Assembly (NCBI RefSeq): GCF_024763615.1
Contig: NC_077224.1
Coordinates: 43,348,712-43,412,711 of the forward strand
DNA: 64,000 nt
Source of the DNA: Phlebotomus papatasi
Lineage: Eukaryota > Arthropoda > Insecta > Diptera > Psychodidae
Reading direction: 5' to 3'
Shown: positions 20,224-30,900 of the stretch, one piece after another
Layout: each line of letters opens with the position of its first letter
How positions within the stretch are numbered: position 1 is the first letter of the stretch
Notes under the pieces: generated by a model
Told to the model about the DNA's origin: nothing
What the model saw: only the letters and a program-made list of their open reading frames with translations
Database searches by the model: none
Position numbers and translations under genes: made by a program

Positions 20224-21340
20224 ACATAGCTTGATCAGCAATAATAGGTCATAACTTTAACCCCTTAGAATAATTCTTAATTCAAAGAATCTCATTGTAG
20301 GGTGAAAGAAACACCTATTGACAATTTAAAAAGTCGGCTCAGGACTCAGGACCTATTGAAACTGTACACTGTACCATTTGGAATACGAAATTTGAACACT
20401 TGTCCTTATCGAAAAGCGCAGATTAATGGAAAATGTTATATTACTTTGATTTTATTATATACATTAAATAAATTTCTAAATTTTGACAAAATTGCCAATA
20501 GGGGTTCCCTGTCGAGGAGGTGTTCCTTTAACCCTAATTCTTTTAATTATAAGGCAAATTAATTTACCTCAATCATACGTTTTAAATCGAATTTAATAAA
20601 GATTTAAGCTCCTATATTTTAATATTCTTGTAGTGTAAGTTCAAAGTTAATTTGAATCACTTGAATGCTTGAAACTTTCCAATCTGCAAAATGAAATTAA
20701 AACTTAATCTCAAGCAATGTCACTATCACTGATACGAATCTCTGATATAAGAGTTTTCCTTGACTTCTTAAGTTCACTTCACACGCATTCCTAATTCCAT
20801 AGAGAACTTCCAACCAAATACTTCAAAAAAAAAAAACTTTTCTGTCAGTTTAAATGTAGAAATTTTCCTCACGCTCTTTTGCAGGGAGAAAACTTTTGTG
20901 GTTTGCGTGTGAAAAATTCACAAGAGTTCTTCTTATGGTCTCGTAAAAATGGTATTTCAATGAAAATTTCTGTGGTGGTGTTAATAGAAAAGAAAAATCG
21001 CTAGTCACTTCTGAAATTATATACATTAGACATGAAATAGGAGGACTACAGGAGGAGCAACGCATAGACGGAAAAGTGTCGGAAGTAATGTTTTCCACTC
21101 ACTGTCACTAAATTGCTCATGTTGAGCTTAGAAGTGTTTTTGCTGGCAACACGTTTGGAAAAATAGGAAGCGACAGAAGCTCTGGGTAGAGAAGCAGGAA
21201 AAAAAAGTCAAAGAAAGTGTCAAGAGTGATTGTGGATGATGGAAATTGCGTGAATCAAATAGAAAAGGAAGTTGGTCAGGACAGAGGGATTTATAAAAGA
21301 GAAGTTTATATTAGGTAAATTTAAAAAAGGAAACTTGAGA
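20224..21340. other. Unique non-coding sequence
   Basis: No repeat copy was found. The 82-86-codon frames here are not supported by any domain or splice context. Confidence 0.4.
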
Positions 21341-21359
21341 AGAAAGTTTATAGTAATCT

Positions 21360-22960
21360 TTTAGTTTACTTTTGTAGGGGTCATTGAATGACAGTTAGTC
21401 GATATCTGGTACCATTTGGTTCACCGTTGTATAAAAATCTATCGAATTGGGTTCTTAATTCTTAATAGACTGGCCGGAGAGGAGTTATCTTAAAGAAATG
21501 TTTTTTTTTGATAAGAATTATTAAAAAGAATTAGAAAAATAAGACTGACTAATGGTGCTAATGCAATAGAAAATGAACATGTTTTTAACGACTTTACAAT
21601 TCAGTGCTTCAGCATTATTAACTTTTTTGTGTTGGTTCCTGTCTTGACTGTTTTCCCAAGCGTTAGGGTAAATTAAGCTAATTCAAAACCTGCTCCAAAT
21701 GGAAATTTTTCGCTACTCCAAATGGAAACGTCATTGTTTTCATGATAAATACAGTACTAAATTATTATATTTATATATTTTCTATACCTCAGTTACATTA
21801 TTTAGTTAATTTTGCTCCAAATAAAGCGAAAATCCATTCATAATCACAAATTTTAATTTGTTAATTTCTCAGGAAAATTAAAAGTGTACCTTTTCACTAT
21901 CGAATTTTTCATAAAAAATACCATGTTTTCCAATTAAAAACAAAATGAGGTGATTGTTGTTTATTTGTTTTGTTTAACATTTATGTCGTATTTCTAGACA
22001 ATTTTAGTTAAATTAAGTGCTAATCTTTATTGTTAACGGTACGTGAAGTTTTCAAATGAAATAACTACCTATTTCGTGAATAAAAAGGGTTTTTCTGAAG
22101 TGTCTGCAAATGATTCAATAGGAAAACACGGGAGATATGATTTTTATGGAGAGATTTTCTTATTGGTTTAGATGGGAAAGGAGAAGGGACCAGGAATAAG
22201 AACAAATCCTGCACTCAAGAGCAACTCAACAAGGTTTTAGAAGTCTGACGTCGCGGTTTCACTTACACTGTTTGTCTCCAATTAGAAAATTTCCCTTGTC
22301 TCCATTTGGATTAATATGTTTCCAATAGAAGCATTTTACACTCGGGTATTTTTCTTGTATTTAAGAAGTTTTCAAATTATATCTAAAGAATTTTCACTAA
22401 ACAGTAACATTCTAGAAGAGTCAAGGAGCAAACTTATGCAATTCTTTTCAGAAAAAATATGAACTTAATGTGTTGAATCTTCTGTCAAATTTAAAGCGTC
22501 TGGAAATGGTTTTGAATTAGGACATTTACCCTAGCCATGTTCTAAAATCGTCAAACAGTCTTCACAGGAACCAATATAAAGAAAAGTCGATTATGTAGGA
22601 GCATTTGAGCACAGAAAAATGCTAAAAAAATGTTAATTTTTCATGGAAATAGCACCATTTTACGAGTATTAATATTCCCTATATCATTTTTCCGGGGCTC
22701 ACTTAGAACTGAAACTTGATATCAAAGTCTGATAATTTATTATTATTCTAAAATTTAGCAAATATGATTTTTAACAAACTTAGATTAAAAATATATGTCA
22801 GAGAAATCTTATAAGCATTATGTGATCTTTGAAAACAATTCTTATATTACTTTTGTGGGGGTCCACTAAAGTGCAGAACTCGTTATCTTAAACCATTTGA
22901 TCTATATTTCTATCAAAATGAAGTGAATCAAGCTCTTAATACTTTATCGAGCTATAGTGT
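21360..22960. repeat. Composite of direct and inverted repeats around a TA element
   Basis: Outer segments 21,370-21,470 and 22,850-22,950 are diverged direct repeats (ACTTTTGTRGGGGTC, ACCATTTG, CTTAAT in the same order). Inside them, 21,570-21,655 and 22,540-22,680 are diverged inverted repeats (TTGGTTCCTGT...GACTGTTT; AATGGTGCTA). At the centre is a TA-flanked element, 21,666-22,531. This suggests several rounds of insertion and duplication of a palindrome-forming element; I cannot classify the outer parts. Confidence 0.55.
21666..22531. mobile_element. TA|GGGTAAATTAAGCTAATTCAAAACC element
   Basis: Inverted ends (GGGTAAAT...CTAATTCAAAACC; right end GGTTTTGAATTAGGACATTTACCC) are flanked by TA (21,664-21,665 and 22,532-22,533). 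CTCCAAATGGAAA recurs several times near both ends (21,692, 21,715 and inverted near 22,282 and 22,304). It is 866 bp, AT-rich, with no transposase. Confidence 0.75.
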
Positions 22961-22961
22961 C

Positions 22962-24060
22962 TGTTTTTGATTAATTTTGAAGAAAAAATGATACAAGAGT
23001 CCTCTAAAAGTAATTTTTCTCCTCTAAGAAAGCCTCCTATCCAATGTCTTCCATCTTCTGTGTTATCATGCGACTAAAGTCAAACTAACTATTTGTCGTT
23101 TGTGTCACATTTGTCGGGATATATCGTTAATATAATGAAGAATGGTGAGAAAAATGTGTGTATATAAAATTAATACGGTATGTCGCTATGAAATACAACC
23201 CACATTTATTATCTTCAAATGCCACTTTCTATTTTCCTCACACATGCTCCCAAACAAAAAAAAAAGAGCAGGAAAAACCTCCAAAGTGTAATCGAGATTT
23301 TCCTAAAGGGAGGTACTACTTGACTGCTCTTCAGTTCTATCCTTCTGTCGACAATTTCTCTCTCTCAGAATGGGCTAAACACTTCGAGAATAGAATTTAC
23401 CAAGGAAGAAGAAGACAAAAAAAAAACGAGACATTTATGGTTGTGAGGAAAAACGAGTGAAATCCACGCAATTGATTTTTTACTGCCATTCCTCATCTGC
23501 GCAAGAAAATTATCTCAATGACTCAATGTTCACATATGGAGGGAATTACTCATTTTCTGCACCATCCCAGTCTAATAATTCAAATTGGACAATTTTTTAG
23601 AAGATAAATTCCTTTCCATATTCACACAGAGTTTCTTTCTCTTCGGCGAAATTCGATCACATCACAAATTTTTCCATCCAATATGGTGGTTATTTAATAT
23701 TCATCTCAATATTTCTAAATTTTATTGCCAAGACGAATCTTGTATTTTCATCCCATAGTAAATTTTCTCCTTCGGTATTATTTTACCTATGAATTTTAAT
23801 TGTCTATCCCATTTCTGTGACAAACTACCTCAATTTTCCACTAAAGAGTGTGAAAGATGGGTAAAAAAAACGAGCCATTGACTTGTGAGAGGTGGACGAT
23901 TTATTCACATAATTTACTTATGATCTTTTTTATATGAAATAGGATGTATGATAGCAATAAATTTATCATAAAAAGCCTTTTTTTAGTTGATAGTGTGGGA
24001 ATTATGTTGTAACGTACCTCTTCGAATTAATTTATGTTTAGTGGATATAATTTGTTTAAA
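22962..24060. other. Unique non-coding sequence
   Basis: Single-copy sequence. A 100-codon frame at 23,158-23,460 (+) has no recognisable domain and a composition expected from A-rich DNA. No other feature was seen. Confidence 0.4.
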
Positions 24061-24129
24061 TACTTTATCTACTTTGTGTGAAACGGTTTCAAGCGGTATA
24101 AGCCATCGAAACACGTTCTAAAGACTGGA

Positions 24130-24356
24130 TTACTCATGAAATCAAAATTTCTATCTCTTTCTAATTGAAGCGTGCTGAATATTTTTGATTGACTTTGTCG
24201 CTCTTTACATTTTTCAGTGAACATCAAAACAATTTCAAATTAGATTTGAGAACAAGAATGCGATAGACATATGCAATACACTTGAGAAAGAAAATTATGG
24301 AAATTTTGATCATATGAAATTTTTCAGAACTAGATTCTGAAGAAACTGAATTGAAC
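24130..24356. repeat. Diverged fold-back unit (GATAGACATATGCA family)
   Basis: TCATGAAATCAAAATTTCTATCTC on the left and AAATTATGGAAATTTTGATCATATGAAA on the right are inverted, with GCGATAGACATATGCA between. The same layout appears in the units at 27,031-27,870. It ends directly at the TA of the next transposon. Confidence 0.55.
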
Positions 24357-25194
24357 TAGGGGAAAGTGACCATGCTTGATACGATCCAAGCTTGATAATA
24401 ACTAATTCTTTCCTACGTTAATCAATAATTGTGACTTATGGCAATATATTTGAGTAGCTGGTCCTAAGCCACACATTTCCTTAAAAAATTAGGATCCTAG
24501 CTCTTTTTTTCTAGCTTCAGGAAACAAAATTAAAAATAGGCCCAAAACTGTAATTTCGATACATGATATTTCATAAGTTTTTTCTTAATTAATGTCGCTG
24601 TTCAGGAAATCTACTATCATAGGCACATAGAGGGTTCATCAGTATTGATATTTATGTAAAAATATTTTTACTTGGTGGACACTGTTTTGTGGGTGATGTC
24701 AAATTCATAAATTCTATCTGTGTCCATCCTGTATTTTAAGAAATGTCCATGAATGATAATTTATATGTGGCAACTCTATCATTAGATGTGATTCTTTAAT
24801 AATCACATCTATTGTAATTCTTCAATTTTATCGACAACTAGAAATTACTAAGTAAAACACTTAAAGTCGATTAACAAAAGTAATCTGATTCTATTAGACA
24901 TCAGTTGAGTAATTATGAAAGCAAATTCGCATAATTTTTGCATAAAAACAATTCTTTTGTGTGTACAAACCGCATATGCACTGAAAGAATCACACCGTTC
25001 ATAAACTCTTACAGCTTACAACTGATTTTTGAGTATTGTCTACATAACCTCACTTTTATGTTATTGTTTTTCGCGTCAAAGAAAAAAGATTGTCCGTAAA
25101 AAGTTGTAAAATATAGTGCTACAAAGTAAGGTAAGTTTATTGTAATTAGTTTACGAGATAAAAAAGACATTCTATTTCATTAATTTATGCAGAA

Positions 25195-25766
25195 ATGGAG
25201 AAAAACAAATAAAAGGCAGAAGACGCAGCACTACCGATGAGGCAGCCATGCAGGCAGCTCTAGGAAATTCTCCAAGGCAGGCTGAGAATTAAGGACGCTT
25301 CAGCCTTTGGAATACCGCTTCCTCGTCAATCTGTTCCACAGTGTTGGAGGCGTTGGGAGATAACCCGGAACCACCAGTTGCCTCGACTACTTTCAATGAC
25401 AGTGAATTCCACAGCCGCTATTTCACAAGGGATCATAGCACCAAAAATCGTTCCGCAAGATGCGATGATTCGAAAACCAATCCCAAAATGATGCTATGTC
25501 ATGATTTGTCGACAAGATGAAGTAGTGGTCCAAGAGAGCAATGAAGAAGATGAGGTGTCACAGGAGACAAGGATGAAGATAATAGAGATGCTGATGAAGT
25601 TCTTGACTTATCGGTTTCTCGACAAATTTATTCATATTCAGACTCAAAGAATCCTCAAACTGGTACCGAGCCCCCCAAGTTCCTCAAAACAGAGCAGAAG
25701 TTTGGAATCGACACTAGGCACAGGACCCCAGAATTTCACAGGAAGGAAGATATGGAGAGGAAATAA
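25195..25766 (+). pseudogene. Decayed pogo/Tigger-like transposase N-terminal segment
   Basis: After an acceptor-like TTTATGCAG (25,183-25,191), ATGGAG opens a basic stretch. Across two frames it gives DEAAMQAAL and then GRLRIKDASAFGIP (about 25,230-25,320), which resembles the HTH_psq DNA-binding domain of pogo-type transposases: a helix ending in MQAAL, then the (A)S-FGIPR recognition-helix signature. At least one frameshift and a stop at about 25,215 break it. A later open stretch (25,571-25,766) ends in TAA and encodes an acidic then Lys/Arg-rich tail. No DDE catalytic domain is recognisable. GTAAGT at 25,131 could be the donor of a 5' intron. The identity is inferred from motif shape only. 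Confidence 0.5.
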
Positions 25767-25876
25767 CCACATGGAAGAAAATAAGTGCATTAATTAGAAT
25801 TGTTTTAATAATTCAATAAACTAAAAAAATGTACTATAATGCATTTTTTTTTGATAAACTGTGTTGTTGGGTGATC

Positions 25877-26275
25877 TTACAGAGGGTCAACAGTGCATGC
25901 AGGAAATTCCAACGAAGTTATTATATTCCACGGAGAGCTCAATGGTTTCAGGGTTCTGTTGATTTCTTTCAAGATAGCACGTGTTGTGTTCCATCTAATA
26001 TCTAATCTACAATCTCTTTTCTCCAGAAAGTCACCTATAGAAGAATCACAGATCTCCAGGGCAAGGATATTTAGCTCATCTGGGCTCTTTTATATGCCCT
26101 CCTGAAGCCCACAATGTTCGGATGTCTTAGCAGACACGATTTCTTCTAGACCAATTGAAAAGCAATTAAGACGCTTAACTGCCCCTCATGATCTCACAAC
26201 ATCCTTACTCGGGATCCTGTTCATGTGATAGACCTTAATCTGTCCGGATGGGGAATTTTCAGTGGTGTGTCTCTA
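25877..26275 (-). pseudogene. Captured protein-kinase fragment resembling PBK/TOPK
   Basis: On the - strand, consecutive segments fit the N-lobe of a PBK/TOPK-type kinase in order: TPLKIP (near 26,260), KVYHMNRIPSKDVVRS then GAVKR (26,238-26,180, with a stop where the family has PW), LLRHPNIVGF (26,133-26,104), NILALEICDSSIGDFLEKR (26,070-26,010) and AILKEINRTLKPL. Frame changes and stops between the segments show it is dead, and no introns interrupt it, so an mRNA-derived or exon-level capture is likely. It ends at a stop at 25,877-25,879 before the catalytic loop. The family name is inferred from the motif series; the generic kinase reading is firmer than PBK. Confidence 0.6.
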
Positions 26276-27030
26276 AAGAAGTTTCTCGAGGACCTCGAGG
26301 ATTACCGGTTTTGCTGAGGAACGGCGGAACGCGGAGCTGATGTGGTCTACCTATTCCATTTGTTTTCAGTCACATATTAACTTAAAAACTTTATAACTCA
26401 GAAAAATTTGTAGAAATCAGGAATTTCCGCGAAGTTATTCACCAGATGTTTTTGTTTTCATGTCAATTAACATAACCTTTAATTCCTGTTGCCAGAATTT
26501 TAGGATTGCCAGAGTGACATTTTCATGGACTCGAAGTGAAAAAATGGCTTTCGCTAGTGCTCTAATGTTATAAAAACACGGCTTAGAAAAATTACATAAA
26601 AATGGTTTCAAAACTAATATCTAGTCGTGCAATCAATTTTAGCAGATAGATTAGAGTTCTGTCTAAATATTGATGTGCAATTTTTTGTATCCGGTGAAAT
26701 TTTTACAGTGAAAATGGGCCTCCGAATCGTGGAAACAATCATTATACAGGAAGGCCCATTACCCGACTTGTATAAAAGTCGTCTCTGAATTTTCATTTTC
26801 TTCTTGAGGAAAATGTAAGGATTTCCAGGAACAATTTGAGGTGGAATTATGAACCTAATAAGTGAGGCATTTTTTTGTCACAGTGGAAGAATCGCTTCGG
26901 TTTGTGTGTTAATCAGAAAAAAATCATAAACCTTGGACATCATTTTACAGTATCAAGCATGGTCACTTTCCCCTACTGTGATTAATTTAGTTTTTAATAA
27001 TTAGCGGGCTGTTTTTTAATTTCTTATAGC

Positions 27031-27545
27031 TCCGGCAAACCTTTTCGATCAGAAAAATTTCATGAAATCCAAATTCACATCCCTTTCTTTCTCTCACATT
27101 TTGCATATGTCTGTCTTATTCTTTCGCACTCCAAATTCGATTGAGCTAAATTGAATTTGTTGTGATGTTCGAAAGAAGTCGAAGCGTGCGAAAGAGTAGG
27201 ATAGACATATGTAAAGCTTTTAAGAAAGAAAAATGTGGGAATTTAGACTGTATGAAAATTTCCATTCTAATGCTTCCACCACATCTTTTAGATCGGTAAA
27301 ATTTCGTGAAATTGAAATTCGCGTCCCTTTCTTTCTCAAAGCATTTGCATAAGTCTATCCTATTCTTTCGACTCGAAATTAGACTGAACAAAATTTAATT
27401 TGGTGTGATGTTCAAAAGAAGAACAAGAGTGCAAAAGAGTAAGATAGACATATACTAAGCTTTTAAGAAAGAAAGTGATTTGAATTTTGATTTTATAAAA
27501 TTTTCCTGATCTAAAAGATGTGCCGGAGCCACAAAAGGTGTCCCG
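27031..27545. repeat. Two tandem fold-back units (CTCCGGCACATCTTTTAGATC family)
   Basis: Each unit (about 27,031-27,282 and 27,283-27,545) is a long imperfect palindrome. A left arm with ATCCCTTTCTTTCTC, GCATATGTCTATCCTATTCTTTCG is followed by its mirror with AGAGTAGGATAGACATATG and TTTTAAGAAAGAAA. The outer motif CTCCGGCA at 27,030 is mirrored by TGCCGGAG at 27,523-27,543. Related units are at 24,130 and 27,699. No TSD is defined. It is non-coding. Confidence 0.65.
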
Positions 27546-27698
27546 GAGCCATTACTAATAAAATCTGATCTTTGGCCAAGAGTGCTGCCGTACTGACGAA
27601 ATTCTACTATTACTGCCGATTTAGATTTAGTACCGATTAATAACGATTTGAATTTTAACCGATCAACCTTTCATATATCTGGCTCGTTTTTACGCCTC

Positions 27699-27875
27699 CG
27701 GTACATCTTTTAGATCAGCATAAGTTCAAAAAATCAAAATTCCACTCTCTCGTACTCATTGAAATAAATTAATTCGTTGTGATGTTCCAAAAAAAAAAAA
27801 GATTAAGAAAAAGTAAGAGATGCTTATGCAAAACTTTTCAGAAAGAAAGAGATATGAGTTTTGATTTATTTGGTA
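27699..27875. repeat. Third fold-back unit, cut by a TA MITE
   Basis: CTCCGGTACATCTTTTAGATCAG opens a unit like those at 27,031-27,545. The right arm is interrupted at 27,876 by the next MITE. A block of TACTGCCGA/TACCGAT repeats (27,586-27,650) lies between units. Confidence 0.55.
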
Positions 27876-27877
27876 TA

Positions 27878-28065
27878 GGGGAAGACTCTTAGACTTCGCA
27901 CACATTCTTGTCCTTTAATGAATCCGACCACATTTTTTTCAGGAAGTGCGTGGATTAAGGACAGCTCCTGAAATATATATCCATAGGTCAGATTCATTAA
28001 AGGATTATGGGAACAAAAGGAAGTGTTTGAAGCCAGAGTGTGTGCGTAGCTTTAATGCCTTCCTC
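27878..28065. mobile_element. TA|GGGGAAGACTCTTAGACTTCGCACACA fold-back MITE
   Basis: Inverted ends (left GGGGAAGACTCTTAGACTTCG; right GCGTAGCTTTAATGCCTTCCTC) are flanked by TA (27,876-27,877 and 28,066-28,067). The interior is also largely self-complementary (CCTTTAATGAATC versus GATTCATTAAAGG). It is 188 bp. Confidence 0.8.
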
Positions 28066-28067
28066 TA

Positions 28068-29900
28068 TCTGAACCATTTATTAGCCAAATTTTACTATTT
28101 TTTATGAATGAAATCGTTTTTGTATTCACTGAATAGAGTGTTTACTTTTTATTTTGAATTAATAACTGACATATTTAAATTTTTACCAACCAAATTTGAT
28201 TTTTTATTAGCAATTTTTGCTATTATACAGACCATATTATAGACTATTCAACTGCAACGGAAATTATATTCATTTGACTTTAAGAAGTATAATCTTTTCT
28301 TTAAATTTATTCTATCTGCATTTACTTTTAGTCATCCTCGAAACCTGTGTTTAACTTTATACCTGCTGTTAGAAAATATCAGCAGATAGTAAATAATCTT
28401 GAATACCCCTTGTTTATTCAGCAAGATGCAGTGCTGTAGAAATCTTTTAATTTATTGGAGTCTTGATTAAAAACGTGGTTCAATCTTATGTATCTCTCCC
28501 ACTCACAGTGGCATTTTGGCACATCTTCCACCCGCAACAAGATGCACCACCATGGTTTGGCGCTAAAGTATCTCTCGTCTGTGTATTAAATGCAGTAGAA
28601 TCATAAACATAACCATAAATTTCCGTGTGAATTTCTTGTTTTTCATTGCGAAAATGCATGCTTTTTAGTGGTTCTCTTTCTCTCTCATACTTACTTTTTC
28701 TAAGTGGAGAGCCTCACAGAACTCGGCTATGAGATGTGATTTTATAGTTTTTTTTTCGGAGTATAGAGGAACATTGTGAGGGTGGATGCGAGATGGAACA
28801 CTATAAAGTAGCAACAACAACATGAAACAGTTTCACCAGGAGAAAAAGCATTTCGTCGTAAATAACATTCACCCTCTCACATTTCCAACCTTCCCCACCC
28901 CAGCCCCCACCTCAAACTGAAATAATAATCTCAGACTTTTCCTCATTCCCTGAGCTCTAGTTTGCAGGAGAATGGAGCCTTGGGAGTAAGGTAGAGTATA
29001 GTCATTGATGTGGGCGCCAAAAGGGGGATACATTAGCAGAATGGGGGAGGTTTTATATGTGTAAATTTGGAATGCCACCCCATCTGGTTCCGGCTATATC
29101 ACAAAAAGAGCCAACACTGCAACGGCCTCCATAATGGTACCTTCTCAATCGTACATTTTCATTCAGTTTGATGCGAAAAACGCGCCACCGTCATACATTA
29201 TGGAGCCTGGGGGCATCATCCCCCAGAGTTAGCATTTAAAGTAGCTTCATGGTGCAATCGACACAAACACACGAATCCGCCCTTGCATGGAAATGCTGCC
29301 ATCCAGATCCTCTTCTCACCTTTCATCCCCTTGTTTATGATTATGATATTGAGTGAAAAAAATGTACAGTAGCTGTTCCTCAGCAAAATACCTTTACCAG
29401 CATAACACCACCAAAGTCATGAACTCGGTGGTTTTCTGCGTACCCATTACCCCGTTTCTGCTTTTTTTTTGGTGTCTATCCCGGAAAATAAGGTTATTTG
29501 TAAAGAAGTTTTTACCCTGTTTCACTAATTTTTGTTCAGAGTTGAGAATTTTTAGAACTAGGATTTTATAGAAAAATAAACGGGATTTTAAAAATGTTCG
29601 CGAGTTTAGAAAATTCGAAAATATGCTACCTAATTAGCTTATTAGAGGATTACCGTTTCTTGTTCTAACTCTTGATCTACAAAAGGACGTCTTTAGCCGT
29701 CATAGGAATCGCCAGTTTAACACAATTTATGTTGGATATAGACAGTTCGTAATAAAAACCTTCGCAAATCTGATTAAAGAATTAGGTGAAAGTGAATGAA
29801 TTACGTTCACAAGTTCAATAAATATATGGAATGGAAAAAAAATCTTAAAACAATGTAAAGTACAATTGAAATTTCCGCTAAAAATATAGGGGGCAAAGCA
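28068..29900. other. Unique non-coding island
   Basis: The region from 28,480 to 29,340 is single-copy and GC-richer, with short G/C-rich tracts (e.g. CCCCACCCCAGCCCCCACC near 28,895). No supported frame; the region after 29,560 returns to AT-rich. Confidence 0.45.
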
Positions 29901-29927
29901 ATATCTATTCTTAAATCTAAAGTTACT

Positions 29928-30110
29928 TAGGAGGTGACCTGCTTATGCAATCGACTGGTGTGGGCTCCAGACTGTCGCGAGCTCTCCGTACTATGTCCCA
30001 TCACTTGTACGACTCAATACGAACTCACGTCCGTACTCACTGAGATCGTAAGATCGACAAAACTAATACAGTAGGTTGCACCATCACCAGAGGCGCTGGT
30101 CTAGAAAGGA
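29928..30110. other. GC-rich patch of unknown origin
   Basis: A sharp rise in GC content relative to both flanks (GACTGTCGCGAGCTCTCCG near 29,971). It has no repeat copy in the window and no tRNA boxes at correct spacing. It could be a remnant of a mobile element's coding region; I do not recognise it. Confidence 0.35.
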
Positions 30111-30167
30111 GACATTAGAATATTTAGAGAAAGATGAGCCGACAGTGGATAATACTCGTATTTTATA

Positions 30168-30262
30168 ACAGAAAGTCCTTCCGATGAGCGTCGGTGTATT
30201 GGGTGCAATCCAAAATAAAACACACAATCTACCAGGGCTTTCGACACATATCGTAAATTACA
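30168..30262. repeat. Diverged single arm of the 1,449-1,978 fold-back family
   Basis: AAGTCCTTCCGATGAGCGTCG, then CAATCCAAAATAAAACAC, then GGGCTTTCGACACATATCGT follow the same order as the right arm at 1,880-1,970 read in reverse. The second arm is not present. Confidence 0.55.
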
Positions 30263-30576
30263 AATTCGTAACCGATTAAAACCATTTGCAGATATGTCAG
30301 GAATGGGAAAAACTTTCCAGTGAATCTTTACTTGATTGAATAGATTAAGAACTACGTCCTCTAGAACTTTTTTAACCTTTGACATTGAAAAATCGTTATT
30401 GAAATTCAAGGTAGTTTTCGTATATAGATGAAAGTGGAGAATGGAGAGTTTGGAAGGAGTAAGGGTAAGGAAGAAGTAAAGGTCATATTAGCCATACGAT
30501 GGACGAATTATAGTGGGGACACAAGAAGACCCCAAGTCACTATCTCTAACCATTTGTAGCAATATATGCTACTGAC

Positions 30577-30835
30577 CTACACCGGAACATGTTGGAGTAC
30601 CCTCAATTTACAGTCCACCGGAAGGAGCCCCCATTGCCTATTCCAGGGGAGCAACGAATCGATGGTCCTCGCAGCTTCCCGAGGAGTCGATTCGTATGCG
30701 CTTTCGGCATAATCCATCGGATGTTTACAAGTCCATCCTTGAACCCATCTATCGGCTATATAGCACCCACTCAAGTAAGCCGTTATAGCATCCCTCAGAG
30801 TCTTTGTCAGAATGGGCTTTCTCCTACCAACTCCT
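30577..30835 (-). pseudogene. Unidentified open segment, possible mobile-element remnant
   Basis: An 86-codon - strand frame (upstream stop at 30,836-30,838, stop at 30,577) lies in a GC-rich patch (30,430-30,900) between AT-rich flanks. It includes GCYIADRWVQGWTCKHPMDY and lacks the low-complexity bias of other chance frames here. The opposite strand is also open (30,589-31,074), so coding direction is uncertain. I do not recognise a domain. It may be a relic of the same foreign DNA as 29,928-30,110. Confidence 0.25.
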
Positions 30836-30900
30836 CAAGGCTCAACAGTCCTACTACATGCTTGCCGTGTGGTACGATCAGACGGACAAATAGCCTGACA

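Larger units (their letters stand above)
24359..26973. mobile_element. Pogo-like element, long copy with degenerate coding interior
   Basis: Ends GGGGAAAGTGACCATGCTT and its complement are flanked by TA (24,357-24,358 and 26,974-26,975). About 490 bp at each end matches the short copy 18,068-19,399 in reverse orientation. The interior, about 24,860-26,460, is absent from the short copy and holds two decayed coding regions: a helix-turn-helix/transposase-like one on + (25,195-25,766) and a kinase-like one on - (25,877-26,275). TA TSD, end sequence and the psq-like motif together point to the pogo/Tigger branch of Tc1/mariner. No intact frame remains, so it is not autonomous now. Confidence 0.8.
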
